Below are positions 1 through 10,140 of a stretch of 64,000 bases of DNA, piece after piece; the first letter of the stretch is position 1; every line of letters begins with the position of its first letter. The position numbers and the translations under genes are program-made. Under the pieces are notes generated by a model. That model searched no databases. It was not told the origin of the DNA and saw only the letters and a program-made list of their open reading frames with translations. The stretch is from an uncultured Roseobacter sp. GTDB taxonomy: Bacteria > Pseudomonadota > Alphaproteobacteria > Rhodobacterales > Rhodobacteraceae. Location of the stretch: contig CANKZM010000004.1 of NCBI GenBank assembly GCA_947488305.1, positions 67,501-131,500 of the forward strand, in the 5' to 3' direction.

Positions 1-106
1 ATCCCAGACCAGCCGCTGCGCCACCCATCAATTGCCGTCGGTTGAGAAAAATTGATTCCTCGGTGACATCCCGATCCTTCAGTGAATTCTTCCAGCGAAA
101 AGCCAT
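1..106 (-). CDS. msrP: MsrP (YedY) catalytic subunit, N-terminal fragment
   Basis: Partial gene; only the first 35 codons are in the window and the gene runs off the left edge. The translation starts MAFRWKNSLKD and contains LNRRQLMGGAAAGLG, a twin-arginine (TAT) export signal. The pattern of a short polar leader, then NRRQ, then a small-residue-rich stretch is that of the periplasmic molybdopterin protein-methionine-sulfoxide reductase MsrP, which repairs oxidised methionines in envelope proteins with electrons from MsrQ. The ATG is preceded by GGAG about eight bases upstream. The HAD phosphatase lies upstream on the same strand, 109 bases away. The family call rests on the signal region alone; the molybdopterin domain is outside the window. 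Confidence 0.7.
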   Translation of the reverse strand, partial: MAFRWKNSLKDRDVTEESIFLNRRQLMGGAAAGLG

Positions 107-215
107 TACGCGCTCCGGTTACCGTTTTGTTGCATTGCATGTAGAGGCCCGGGCCGCATGTTCCAAACCAATTTGGCTCACGTTTCAAACAGGTAACTGT
201 AATGTTGGCTCTGTT

Positions 216-866
216 TCAAAGCCCCAAGTGCGCCGGAAGATCACTCATACGCGCAAAAACCCTGTCGCAAATGGGCTCCAGCCGCGCGGCAGGTGTTTCG
301 GCAACAAACCCGTAACACAGCATTCCAGCCGCGACCCCAGCGCGCGCTCCGGCTGGGCTGTCTTCGATGACCACGCACCGTGCGGGCGGTATGCCCGCGT
401 CGCCTGCAGCCTTGAGGTACACATCTGGTGCGGGTTTGGGAGCCACGACATCTTCCCGTGAGTATACACGACCGTGGAAACGTTCGATCAACCCGGTTCT
501 GCCGAGCGTGACCTGCATCTTCTTATGCGGTCCGTTTGATCCGACTGCATATGCAATACCGGCTTCATCCAGAGCATCGAGAACCTGCCAAATCCCGTCA
601 ATCGCCTCGACCTGTGCGCCCAGCACTTCGAAGATCTCCTCGTAGATGTCATCGATCCAGCTGGCTGGCAGCTTCGCGCCCATCTGTCTTGCCGTGTCAG
701 CCAAGCCCATGATGGTGCCACCCAGAAACAGCGTGTTCAGTTGGTGACGAGAAACTTGCAATCCATGATGGGCTAGGTTCTCGCGCAACACGTCGGCGGT
801 CAGGGTTTCGCTATCGACCAGAACACCGTCGCAATCAAACAGGACCATATCGGGGGGCATATTCAT
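216..866 (-). CDS. HAD superfamily hydrolase, subfamily IA (phosphatase)
   Basis: 216-residue soluble cytoplasmic phosphatase of the beta-phosphoglucomutase/gph type. All four HAD motifs are visible: nucleophile D11 and acid/base D13 in DCDGV, S110 in motif II (VGSNG), K144 in motif III and the metal-binding E168-D169 pair in VIEDSPAG. The region between motif I and II is long enough for an alpha-helical C1 cap, so the substrate is probably a small phosphorylated metabolite such as a sugar phosphate. No dedicated operon partner is seen; the gene reads toward msrP. Other in-frame ATG codons at residues 3 and 7 could be the true start, since no strong Shine-Dalgarno precedes the first one. Confidence 0.85.
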   Translation of the reverse strand: MNMPPDMVLFDCDGVLVDSETLTADVLRENLAHHGLQVSRHQLNTLFLGGTIMGLADTARQMGAKLPASWIDDIYEEIFEVLGAQVEAIDGIWQVLDALDEAGIAYAVGSNGPHKKMQVTLGRTGLIERFHGRVYSREDVVAPKPAPDVYLKAAGDAGIPPARCVVIEDSPAGARAGVAAGMLCYGFVAETPAARLEPICDRVFARMSDLPAHLGL

Positions 867-1091
867 TCGGTCTTACTGCAAGTCATGGCCAGCGCCGTCA
901 ATGCTCAGCGGCCACCAAAACTGACATTATTGTGAGTTGAAATCAGGGAAACCTCCCGCTTAGCCCAACACCCATTTCTGTCAAACATAAAAACAGCGAA
1001 AACCGGGTGATCTGACAGGGCTTGGCCTGCGTTTCCCTAACAATGCCGACCAAGGCAGATCAGAAATGAATCATCAACCAAGGAGTTCCAA

Positions 1092-1586
1092 ATGCTTCGT
1101 AAGTCTCTTATCGCCCTCACTGCCGCTGCTGCTCTGGCAGGTACTGCCGTCTTCGCTGGCAGCTACGGTAACAAGAAAGACATAGTCGACACTGCCGTAG
1201 AAGCGGGCACCTTTGAAACGCTCGTCGCAGCCGTCAGTGCTGCTGAACTGGTCGACACGTTGAAGAGCGAAGGACCGTTCACCGTTTTCGCTCCGACAGA
1301 CGCAGCTTTCGCAGCCCTGCCCGAGGGAACCGTTGAAACGCTCCTGAAGCCGGAGAACAAAGACCAGTTGATCGCAGTACTGACCTATCACGTTGTGCCA
1401 GGTAAAGTGATGTCTACTGATCTGAGCGACGACATGGCGGCCAAAACTGTTCAAGGGTCAGACATTATGATCGATCTGGATGACGGCGTGAAAATCAACG
1501 AAGCGTCTGTCGTCACTGCCGACATCGAGACGTCCAACGGCGTGATCCACGTGATCGACGCTGTGATCCTGCCACCCCAAAGCTAA
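1092..1586 (+). CDS. Secreted fasciclin (FAS1) domain protein
   Basis: 164 residues: a signal peptide of about 22 residues ([10 protein letters not shown] start, cleavage likely after VFA) followed by a single FAS1 domain. The two conserved FAS1 segments are present, [14 protein letters not shown] and the terminal [13 protein letters not shown], with YHVVPG between them. Single-FAS1 exported proteins are thought to act in adhesion or extracellular matrix interactions, but no specific role can be assigned here. The start is well supported by AAGGAG seven bases upstream. It is a monocistronic unit closed by a strong terminator shared with the convergent clpB. Confidence 0.88.
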   Translation: MLRKSLIALTAAAALAGTAVFAGSYGNKKDIVDTAVEAGTFETLVAAVSAAELVDTLKSEGPFTVFAPTDAAFAALPEGTVETLLKPENKDQLIAVLTYHVVPGKVMSTDLSDDMAAKTVQGSDIMIDLDDGVKINEASVVTADIETSNGVIHVIDAVILPPQS

Positions 1587-1605
1587 TAACGGCTTGGCAA
1601 AACGA

Positions 1606-1645
1606 TGGGCCCGGTGGTGCGCGCCACCGGGCCCATTTTATTTTT

Positions 1646-1647
<2 letters not shown>
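1606..1647 (+). terminator. Rho-independent terminator of the fasciclin gene
   Basis: A perfect 12-bp stem (TGGGCCCGGTGG at 1606-1617 paired with 1624-1635) with a 6-base loop is followed by a T-rich tract (TTTTATTTTTTT). The clpB stop codon on the other strand (1646-1648) sits inside the T tract, so the hairpin lies immediately beyond the end of clpB and may also help end that transcript. Confidence 0.9.
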
Positions 1648-4264
<2,617 letters not shown>

Positions 4265-4341
4265 CGCATTCTCCTTCTCTATAAGCGCCCATGTTTTGCT
4301 GCGCCCGACTTGGCGGCACGTCAGCTTTCGGGCCTTGGCTG

Positions 4342-4372
4342 TCATGTGGGCCTGCGCATCCACCGCTTCAAG
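4342..4372 (-). promoter_or_regulatory. Candidate RpoH (sigma-32) promoter of clpB
   Basis: On the minus strand CTTGAA (4372-4367) is followed after 16 bases by CCCACATGA (4350-4342), close to the sigma-32 pattern CTTGAA / CCCCATNT. The transcript would have a leader of about 70 bases before the clpB ATG. This fits the known heat-shock control of clpB. The match is by eye; the -10 departs from consensus at one C. Confidence 0.45.
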
Positions 4373-4559
4373 AGGCTGCTTGGGCTCACACCTACTGTTA
4401 CCATGACGCTGCTTCGAAAACGTTGACACAAGTCAGATAGACGGAGGGAAAGAGAAGCTGGCTTTCCCCGTTACCTGAACAAGCACAATCCTTAGATTAG
4501 GGTTCATGAGGGTGGGGGTAGCTATTATTTTTGTTGAAACGTGATCCTCTGGTAACGAG

Positions 4560-4760
4560 TTGGCATTGTTAGCCAAAAATACCAAGAAAAATGCCCGCGT
4601 GTACAAGCGTGGCCGACAGGGAGAAGCGCACCACGGCACGACTGTTCGTCGTGGATTTGCACTCTTTCCCCAGAATGCAAACGCCATTTTATGCCTTTGT
4701 GCGTTTACTCTCCCTGTCTCTGGCCCGGTCTCTGTGAAACTCGCAAAGACCGGGCTTTTT
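4560..4760 (+). ncRNA. Candidate structured non-coding RNA upstream of pyrF
   Basis: No protein gene fits this stretch, yet it ends in a strong plus-strand terminator and clpB lies on the other strand, so a short transcript must end here. Complementary segments are ordered as in a folded RNA. A dyad TTGGC/GCCAA lies at 4560-4576. A long-range stem pairs GGCC and GACAGGGAGA (4611-4624) with TCTCCCTGTC (4709-4718) and GGCC (4722-4725), with a 3-base bulge. Inside it are hairpins CACGAC/GTCGTG (4637-4653), TTTGCA/TGCAAA (4656-4681) and AAACGC/GCGTTT (4679-4706); the last two share bases and may be alternatives. I do not recognise it as SRP RNA, RNase P, tmRNA or a known riboswitch. The 5' end is not defined. 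Confidence 0.45.
4723..4760 (+). terminator. Orphan Rho-independent terminator
   Basis: Nine-bp stem GCCCGGTCT (4723-4731) / AGACCGGGC (4747-4755) followed by five T. It sits 76 bases upstream of pyrF in the same direction, with no protein gene before it, and therefore most likely ends the candidate RNA at 4560-4760. Its GGCC also pairs with 4611-4614 in the proposed long-range stem, so the two folds compete. Confidence 0.85.
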
Positions 4761-4835
4761 GCATCTTCGCTCTGAAGCTTCGTAGACAGTATGTGGTAAA
4801 CGTCATAAAGGGCTGCATCAAAAGGAGCATGACCC

Positions 4836-5552
4836 ATGGCAGATGACCGTCTTATCGTCGCATTGGACGTACCAAACGCGTTGGCGGGGCATGACCTTGC
4901 AGCCCGCCTTGGCGACACCGTTTCTTTTTACAAGATCGGCCTGGGTATGCTGACTGGCGGAGGCCTCGCACTTGCCAATGAACTTAAGCAAGAACATGGC
5001 AAACGCATCTTCTTGGACATGAAGCTCTTTGACATCAGTGCCACGATTGAAGCCGCCGTTCGCGGGCTGGCACAATTCGAGCTTGATTTCCTGACGGTTC
5101 ATGGCGATCCGCATGTGGTTCGTGCAGCCAAGGAAGGCGCCGCAAAATCAGATATGAAAATCCTCGCAGTCACGATTCTAACCTCTCTCGACCGGCGGGA
5201 TTTGGATGATTGTCTGATCCGCGAAGGCAGCATTTCTGACCTCGTTCAACAGAGGGCCGATCGGGCATTCAAAGCGGGTGCCGACGGTGTGATTGCATCA
5301 CCTCAGGAAGCAGCTTTAATCCGTGCCCTGCCATCTGCAACCGATCGGTTGATAGTGACCCCGGGCGTCAGGCCAGCGGGTTCTGAGCTTGGCGATCAGA
5401 AGCGCGTTGCGACCCCGGCCACTGCAATAGCCGACGGGGCTGACCATATTGTTGTAGGCCGTCCGGTCTGGACAGCCGAAAACCCCCGCGCTGCAGCAGA
5501 GGCGATTTTGCATGAGTTGCAAAGCCCTCAGGCGCTTAGCCCAAATCGCTGA
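4836..5552 (+). CDS. pyrF: Orotidine 5'-phosphate decarboxylase
   Basis: 238-residue cytoplasmic enzyme for the last step of UMP synthesis (OMP to UMP plus CO2). The catalytic LDMKLFDI segment is present with D61, K63 and D66; K33 in FYKIG is the remaining member of the charged tetrad. The phosphate-binding end is visible as VTPGVRP and IVVGRPV. Length is typical for the bacterial group I enzyme. The start is supported by AAGGAG eight bases upstream. It stands alone between two candidate RNA loci, without other pyr genes nearby. Confidence 0.96.
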   Translation: MADDRLIVALDVPNALAGHDLAARLGDTVSFYKIGLGMLTGGGLALANELKQEHGKRIFLDMKLFDISATIEAAVRGLAQFELDFLTVHGDPHVVRAAKEGAAKSDMKILAVTILTSLDRRDLDDCLIREGSISDLVQQRADRAFKAGADGVIASPQEAALIRALPSATDRLIVTPGVRPAGSELGDQKRVATPATAIADGADHIVVGRPVWTAENPRAAAEAILHELQSPQALSPNR

Positions 5553-5659
5553 TAACGCGTCGGAAATTGCAGTTTTCCACAACCTGAGGATGAACGTCGA
5601 ATCGGGAGATTCGCACGCTATAGACTGTGGCAGGGGAACAACAGACAACATTATGTAGA

Positions 5660-5789
5660 GATTAAAGTACAAAGGTGCTTTGGTGAATTCATCTCAGGGT
5701 GGTAAGTTGACGTTAGGTGATACTCCCCAACGAACCGTGTCTTCCTGAGGTTCGTTACCTCCCCCCGCTAGACGCAGCGGGGGGTTTTT
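5660..5789 (+). ncRNA. Possible small RNA or structured 3' region after pyrF
   Basis: The 344 bases between pyrF and dinB contain no credible gene. They hold three clean hairpins in series: CAAAG/CTTTG (5670-5682), AACGAACC/GGTTCGTT with a 12-base loop containing CTTCCT (5729-5756), and a terminator at 5761-5789. The terminator is more than 200 bases beyond the pyrF stop, farther than expected for a plain mRNA end. The element may be a separate sRNA, an sRNA processed from the pyrF 3' UTR, or only a long UTR. I see no convincing promoter. Confidence 0.3.
5761..5789 (+). terminator. Rho-independent terminator between pyrF and dinB
   Basis: Nine-bp stem CCCCCCGCT / AGCGGGGGG with a 6-base loop, followed by TTTTT. 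It closes the pyrF unit and/or the preceding hairpin-rich RNA and isolates dinB. Confidence 0.9.
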
Positions 5790-5896
5790 ACGAACAAGCC
5801 AAAATTTTTCGACCCTGAAGCCGCTTCCGCTTCGACCCGCATCGCGCGGTCCGAAGCATCTTGGACTACCGTCGACAACCCGCTAAACTCCTCGCC

Positions 5897-7150
5897 ATGC
5901 CAAGCCTTTGCCGCGACTGTTTTGCTCCGTTTTCAGAGGCCAAGCGTTGCCCTTCCTGCGGCAGCCCTCGGGTGGTATCGCACGAGGAACTGAATACTCT
6001 CTCCATTGCTCATATGGATTGCGATGCGTTTTACGCATCAGTTGAAAAACGAGACAATCCGAGCCTGCAAAACAAGCCTGTTATCATTGGCGGTGGACGC
6101 AGAGGCGTTGTCTCTACCGCTTGCTACGTGGCGCGAATACGCGGCGTAACGTCTGCGATGCCCATGTTCAAAGCGCTCAAGCTCTGCCCCGATGCCGTCA
6201 TCATCAAACCCCGAATGGAAGCTTATGTCGAAGCGTCTCGTGCCATTCGGCGCATGATGGAGCGCCTGACACCAGACATTGAGCCACTCTCGCTCGATGA
6301 AGCCTTTATGGACCTGTCCGGGACAGCGCGCCTGCACGGAGCGCCGCCGGCGGTGATGCTGGCACGCCTGGTCAAGCAGATGCAAAGCGAACTTGGGCTA
6401 TCGGGCTCGATCGGACTGTCCCACAACAAGTTTCTGGCCAAAGTCGCCTCGGACCTCGACAAGCCGCATGGCTTTTCGGTGATTGGCAAAGCCGAGACGG
6501 ATAGTTTCCTGAAAGACAAACCTGTTCGTTTGATTTGGGGTGTGGGTGCCGCTGCGCAGATGTCTTTGGACAAAGCCGGTATTCGCACGTTTTCGGATCT
6601 GTTGCGGTGGGAACGGACTGATCTTATTGCACGCTTCGGCTCCATGGGAGATCGCTTGTGGCATTTGGCACGCGGCGAAGACCGACGCCGGGTATCTGCC
6701 CATACGCCGATGAAGTCCATATCGAACGAAACTACCTTCTATGAAGACACGTCGGACCCGGACTTACTCGACGGCCATTTGTGGCGCATGGCCGAAAAAG
6801 TCGCGGACCGGGCCAAAGCGAAACACCTGGCGGGCCGGGTCGTCACGCTCAAACTAAAGCGATCAGACCATTCACTTTTGTCGCGGCGGATCAGCTTGCG
6901 CGATGGGACTCAATTGGCGGACACAATTTATCGAACAGCGAGCAGCCTTTTCCATCAGGTTGGCGATCAGGGGCCCTACCGCTTGCTGGGGTGCGGCTTA
7001 TCTGACCTCATCTCTGAAGATGTTGCCGACCTGTCCGCCGATCTTCTCGATCCCAAAGCAAAGCAGCGAACGGCGGCTGAACGCGCGACCGATGAAATTA
7101 GGGAGCGTTTTGGAACGGACGCTATTCTCAAGGGACGATCACTCCGATGA
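5897..7150 (+). CDS. dinB: DNA polymerase IV (Y-family), DinB type with N-terminal zinc ribbon
   Basis: 417-residue error-prone translesion polymerase. The palm motifs are intact: MDCDAFYASVE (D41, D43) and LSLDEAFMDL (D134, E135), followed by helix-hairpin-helix and little-finger regions. Before the polymerase domain is an extension with C5, C8, C18 and C21 (CRDC, then CPSC), a probable zinc ribbon absent from the E. coli enzyme. The start MPSLCRDC at 5897 is chosen over an upstream TTG because it places the cysteines at the N-terminus. Where a clamp-binding QLxLF-type motif would be expected the C-terminal part reads SADLLDP, a weak match. No LexA-box search could be run. Confidence 0.92.
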   Translation: MPSLCRDCFAPFSEAKRCPSCGSPRVVSHEELNTLSIAHMDCDAFYASVEKRDNPSLQNKPVIIGGGRRGVVSTACYVARIRGVTSAMPMFKALKLCPDAVIIKPRMEAYVEASRAIRRMMERLTPDIEPLSLDEAFMDLSGTARLHGAPPAVMLARLVKQMQSELGLSGSIGLSHNKFLAKVASDLDKPHGFSVIGKAETDSFLKDKPVRLIWGVGAAAQMSLDKAGIRTFSDLLRWERTDLIARFGSMGDRLWHLARGEDRRRVSAHTPMKSISNETTFYEDTSDPDLLDGHLWRMAEKVADRAKAKHLAGRVVTLKLKRSDHSLLSRRISLRDGTQLADTIYRTASSLFHQVGDQGPYRLLGCGLSDLISEDVADLSADLLDPKAKQRTAAERATDEIRERFGTDAILKGRSLR

Positions 7151-7218
7151 GCAACTAGGCCATTCTTGAAAGCCCCGGCGAAAAAAGAATTACATCGGAT
7201 CCAGTGCCAGGTAGATGC

Positions 7219-8079
7219 CTACTCTGCGGCGAGAGGCATACGTTCTTGTCCGATGAGCGATATCTCCGCCACAGCAGCGCGGACCGCACGGCGTACGGCA
7301 TCAAAATTGTGGTTTGGCTCAATACGACTTTCATCCATGTAGAGCGCTCTGTCGAGTTCGACCTGAACCGCGTGTTGGCCTCGCGACGGGCGCCCATAAG
7401 CTTGAGCAATATAGGCCCCCGCAAAAGGCGCGTTACGTGCAACCCGAAAGCCCTGATCCGCAAAGGCCGCTTCTACCCGGTCCACAACGCTGCCGGATGC
7501 AGCCGCCCCAAACCGATCGCCCAAAACGACATCAGGGCGGCGAGCTCCCGTGCGGGCGACGCTTTCAACCGCCTCATGCGGCATTGAATGGCAATCGATC
7601 AACACTGCTTGGCCGTGAAAACGGTGCGCCTCATCAAGAAGAGACTGCAGACGCCGGTGATAGGGATACCAGTATTGATCCAGACGATCCTGTGCTTCCA
7701 GCAAGCTGATCTTGCCACGGTAAATTGCACGCCCATTTGCAACAACCCGCGGAATCACACCAAGACCTGACGCGACACGAGGGTTGTGACCTTGCCGGCG
7801 CACCCCTTCAATGAGTGCTGGGTCGAGTTCTTCCGGGGAGCGATTCAAATCCACATAGGCGCGCGGCATCGCAGCTTTGATGAACCGCGCGCCGAAATCA
7901 TGCGCGCAATCAAACAATTGATCGACAAAAGCATCTTCTGATGATCGTATGAGACCGTCCGAAAGGGCGGTCCGACGCATCATATCCTCAGGATAAGTCG
8001 ACCCACTGTGGGGCGATGCAAACACCACACAGGATTTGTCATGATCCGGCAGACTGGTATGAAAAGCGCGATGCGTCAT
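7219..8079 (-). CDS. N-formylglutamate amidohydrolase family protein
   Basis: 286-residue cytoplasmic hydrolase. The family's N-terminal ASPHSGSTYP motif (about residues 21-30), the MPRAYVDLNR segment and the metal-site DCHSMP segment are present. Members release formate and glutamate from N-formylglutamate, the last step of one histidine-degradation route, although many act on other N-acyl compounds. No hut genes are nearby, so the histidine role is not supported by context. The gene is convergent with dinB and has its 5' end near the tRNA-Val promoter region. Confidence 0.85.
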   Translation of the reverse strand: MTHRAFHTSLPDHDKSCVVFASPHSGSTYPEDMMRRTALSDGLIRSSEDAFVDQLFDCAHDFGARFIKAAMPRAYVDLNRSPEELDPALIEGVRRQGHNPRVASGLGVIPRVVANGRAIYRGKISLLEAQDRLDQYWYPYHRRLQSLLDEAHRFHGQAVLIDCHSMPHEAVESVARTGARRPDVVLGDRFGAAASGSVVDRVEAAFADQGFRVARNAPFAGAYIAQAYGRPSRGQHAVQVELDRALYMDESRIEPNHNFDAVRRAVRAAVAEISLIGQERMPLAAE

Positions 8080-8131
8080 GGCTCAACCTTTGCATAAAGC
8101 GCAAGCCAGTTAAATCGAAAACCAAAAGCTC

Positions 8132-8160
8132 TTGATCCCTATGGCGACTCCTTTTATAGA
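8132..8160 (+). promoter_or_regulatory. Sigma-70-type promoter of the tRNA-Val/rpmJ unit
   Basis: TTGATC (8132-8137), a 17-base spacer and TATAGA (8155-8160). Transcription would begin near 8167, about 60 bases before the tRNA. The position directly upstream of a stable RNA gene supports it. A GC-rich dyad (GGCGCG/CGCGCC, near 8170-8187) lies in the leader. Confidence 0.6.
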
Positions 8161-8226
8161 CGCGGCTCAGGCGCGTGTTTTCGCGCCCCATTTTTATTTG
8201 GGGTTCGGGAATTAGCGTTACAAAGT

Positions 8227-8301
8227 GGGTGATTAGCTCAGCGGTAGAGCACTTCGTTGACATCGAAGGGGTCACTGGTTCGATCCCAGTATCGCCCACC
8301 A
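8227..8301 (+). tRNA. tRNA-Val (GAC)
   Basis: 75-base tRNA. The acceptor stem GGGTGAT pairs with ATCGCCC, the D arm is GCTC...GAGC, the anticodon stem CTTCG/CGAAG encloses loop TTGACAT with anticodon GAC, and the T arm contains GGTTCGATCCC. The 3' CCA is encoded (ACCA at 8298-8301). It probably shares a transcript with rpmJ 75 bases downstream. Confidence 0.97.
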
Positions 8302-8376
8302 TTTATTCATCGGCTCGCAAAATCGAGCTGCCCGTAACCCGGCGCTGGCCCGCGCCACGACATGAGGAGAACGACC

Positions 8377-8502
8377 ATGAAGGTTCGCAATTCGCTCCGC
8401 TCGCTCAAGAATCGGCACCGCGATTGCCGTGTTGTGCGTCGCAAAGGCCGCGTTTACGTGATCAACAAAACGCAGCGCCGGTTCAAAGCCCGTCAGGGCT
8501 GA
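8377..8502 (+). CDS. rpmJ: 50S ribosomal protein L36
   Basis: 41-residue ribosomal protein, starting [17 protein letters not shown] and ending RRFKARQG, the alphaproteobacterial form of L36. It is highly basic and fits the large subunit. GAGGAG precedes the ATG by eight bases. As in the shorter L36 variants not all zinc-ribbon cysteines are kept: only one Cys (C17) is visible. A terminator follows closely. Confidence 0.95.
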   Translation: MKVRNSLRSLKNRHRDCRVVRRKGRVYVINKTQRRFKARQG

Positions 8503-8524
8503 AGCACAGCTGAAACTATTGAAG

Positions 8525-8550
8525 AAGCCGCCTCAAAGGGCGGCTTTTTT
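8525..8550 (+). terminator. Rho-independent terminator after rpmJ
   Basis: Stem AAGCCGCC (8525-8532) / GGCGGCTT (8539-8546) with a 6-base loop, running into six T. It ends the tRNA-Val/rpmJ transcript just before the convergent secreted-protein gene. Confidence 0.9.
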
Positions 8551-8552
8551 CG

Positions 8553-9212
8553 TTAGCAGAGGCGCGCGCGTATATCGAAATACGGGTTTGAGAAATAGGG
8601 CGCGAACTCTGTTGGGATGACAGGTCGGTCTGCGTTAGCACGGCGGGACGGATCAAAAAACGATCCCGGATATCGCAGCAATACACCCGGTTCTGTCAAA
8701 CGCGCCCCAAATGCCCCTTCTTCTTCGTAAGGGGGCAAGGGCCTTGGAAAACCTATCAAACGGTGTCTTTGGCAGATGAAACGTGCCTCGACGACGGGCG
8801 CCCCTTCTTGGTCCCTGAGGTCGATCATATGCCCACTTTTGGTCGAATGATCCCGCACCTCAAACGTCAGCGGGCCGGGAACGTCGATCCAATGCGTGTC
8901 AGGCCCGAAAAGATCAGTCTCTCCTTGCCAATCCGTGCCTGACGCAACGCGCAAATTGTAGGTCCCCGGAGGCACCAATACCTTGAAAAACGATCCTCCG
9001 ACCGCGTAGGCAGCCAGCTTCGCCTCATCTGTGTCAACGGCATGTAAGCGCAGGTAATAGTCTGCGCCCGGGTTCGTTTTCACGATCAATGGAAACACTG
9101 CGGGCAAGCCTGTGTTTTGCCACAATAGCCCAACCTTTGGTGTGGTCTCGGATAATGCCCCGACTGCCGCCGCAAGCGTCATCGCCAAGATAAGACCGCA
9201 CCGCCTCCACAT
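8553..9212 (-). CDS. Putative exported protein of unknown function
   Basis: 219 residues with a probable signal peptide (MWRRCGLILAMTLAAAVGA). I do not recognise a family. The mature part contains VLVPPGTYNLRVASG, the type of beta-rich segment seen in periplasmic proteins, and a C-terminal region rich in proline and aromatic residues. The ATG overlaps the stop of the upstream channel gene by one base (TGATG), so it is almost certainly translated in coupling with the channel. A role in the envelope alongside the channel is an inference from that coupling only. Confidence 0.65.
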   Translation of the reverse strand: MWRRCGLILAMTLAAAVGALSETTPKVGLLWQNTGLPAVFPLIVKTNPGADYYLRLHAVDTDEAKLAAYAVGGSFFKVLVPPGTYNLRVASGTDWQGETDLFGPDTHWIDVPGPLTFEVRDHSTKSGHMIDLRDQEGAPVVEARFICQRHRLIGFPRPLPPYEEEGAFGARLTEPGVLLRYPGSFFDPSRRANADRPVIPTEFAPYFSNPYFDIRARLC

Positions 9213-10015
9213 CACATCATACCTTCCGTTCTGATGTGCAAGACCACACCGCAATGCTTGCAGTGAACCGCATCCAGATCGTGCTTGGTCAGTCCGCAAT
9301 CTCGACACACATGTGTGACCTTTGACGGCTGCACGATCGCGCGCGCCAATTGCACAAACAAGGCAACACCCACCACCATGATGAACACGGAGAAGAGCTT
9401 TCCGAAAGTTGTTGTCGGTGTAATGTCGCCATAGCCCGTCGTCGTGAGCGTTGTGACTGTGAAATAAAGCGCGTTTACGTATCCTTCCACCCCCGTTGTC
9501 TTGTCGACGAAGAGCGCAAAGACAACTGATGTCGTGAAGAAGACAAAAACAAACAGGTTCACCGCAGCGAGCAAGGCATCTTCGTGCCTTTGGAAAAAGG
9601 GGCTGGATTGCCTTAGGTCACGCATCAGGTGATAGGAATGGATAAGCCGCAAGCCTCGCAGAATACGCAGGAACGCCAGGTTTGCATGGATAAAGGGCGA
9701 AATGAGCAGTGAGGCGACCACCACCAGGTCTGCGATGGTGTAGATTTTCCTCAACATCACGCCGCGGTCTTCAGCAATCCAATACCTTGCCAGAAAATCC
9801 AACAGGATGATGAGCCCCAAAACAAATCCGATGGCTTCCATATTCGGGTCGGGAGAAAACGGAGCAATCGCGATGAACAGCAAGATCGTGATGGCGTCAA
9901 ACAGGATCAACCCAAACCGAAAGCGCCTGGAGCGCGGTTCCGCTCCGGTATAGAGCTCTGTCAAAGTGCATTTGAATGAACTGGCCATAGTTTGATCATG
10001 AAGGCGCAGCCACAT
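9212..10015 (-). CDS. Voltage-gated-type potassium channel with C-terminal zinc ribbon
   Basis: 267-residue inner-membrane protein with six transmembrane segments. Helices S1-S3 lie at about residues 35-110. An S4-like segment at 114-135 carries arginines R117, R120 and R123. The pore has selectivity filter TTTGYGD (191-197), the K+ signature, before S6. The cytoplasmic tail then has C237, C240, C252 and C255 (CRDC, CKHC), a probable zinc ribbon. The frame is open far upstream, overlapping yghU; MWLRL at 10015 is the most plausible start because S1 follows about 35 residues later, but no strong ribosome site is visible and 9988 is an alternative. Translationally coupled to the downstream exported protein. 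Confidence 0.82.
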   Translation of the reverse strand: MWLRLHDQTMASSFKCTLTELYTGAEPRSRRFRFGLILFDAITILLFIAIAPFSPDPNMEAIGFVLGLIILLDFLARYWIAEDRGVMLRKIYTIADLVVVASLLISPFIHANLAFLRILRGLRLIHSYHLMRDLRQSSPFFQRHEDALLAAVNLFVFVFFTTSVVFALFVDKTTGVEGYVNALYFTVTTLTTTGYGDITPTTTFGKLFSVFIMVVGVALFVQLARAIVQPSKVTHVCRDCGLTKHDLDAVHCKHCGVVLHIRTEGMM

Positions 10016-10140
10016 GCGTTTGGCAAGCCTGTTCCAATCAGATGGTCCTGTGATCTTTACGTCAATCGTCCGTGGCTCTTGCGATCTGAAGCGTAAGGGA
10101 TAGGTATCAGACCTGAAATCCAACAATGCAGAGGCCCAGG

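Noticed and set aside
42-461. 139-codon plus-strand frame at the left end
   Set aside because: Antisense to msrP and the HAD gene, which both have clear family motifs.
4560-4775. 71-codon plus-strand frame in the same gap
   Set aside because: It begins at a TTG without ribosome site and runs through the terminator hairpin, so RNA structure explains the region better.
4433-4918. 161-codon minus-strand frame between clpB and pyrF
   Set aside because: It overlaps the pyrF start and the structured RNA candidate, with no recognisable protein features.
8170-8204. GGCGCG/CGCGCC hairpin followed by CCATTTTTATTT ahead of tRNA-Val, as a terminator
   Set aside because: It lies between a good promoter and the tRNA, and no gene on the plus strand precedes it; more likely leader structure.
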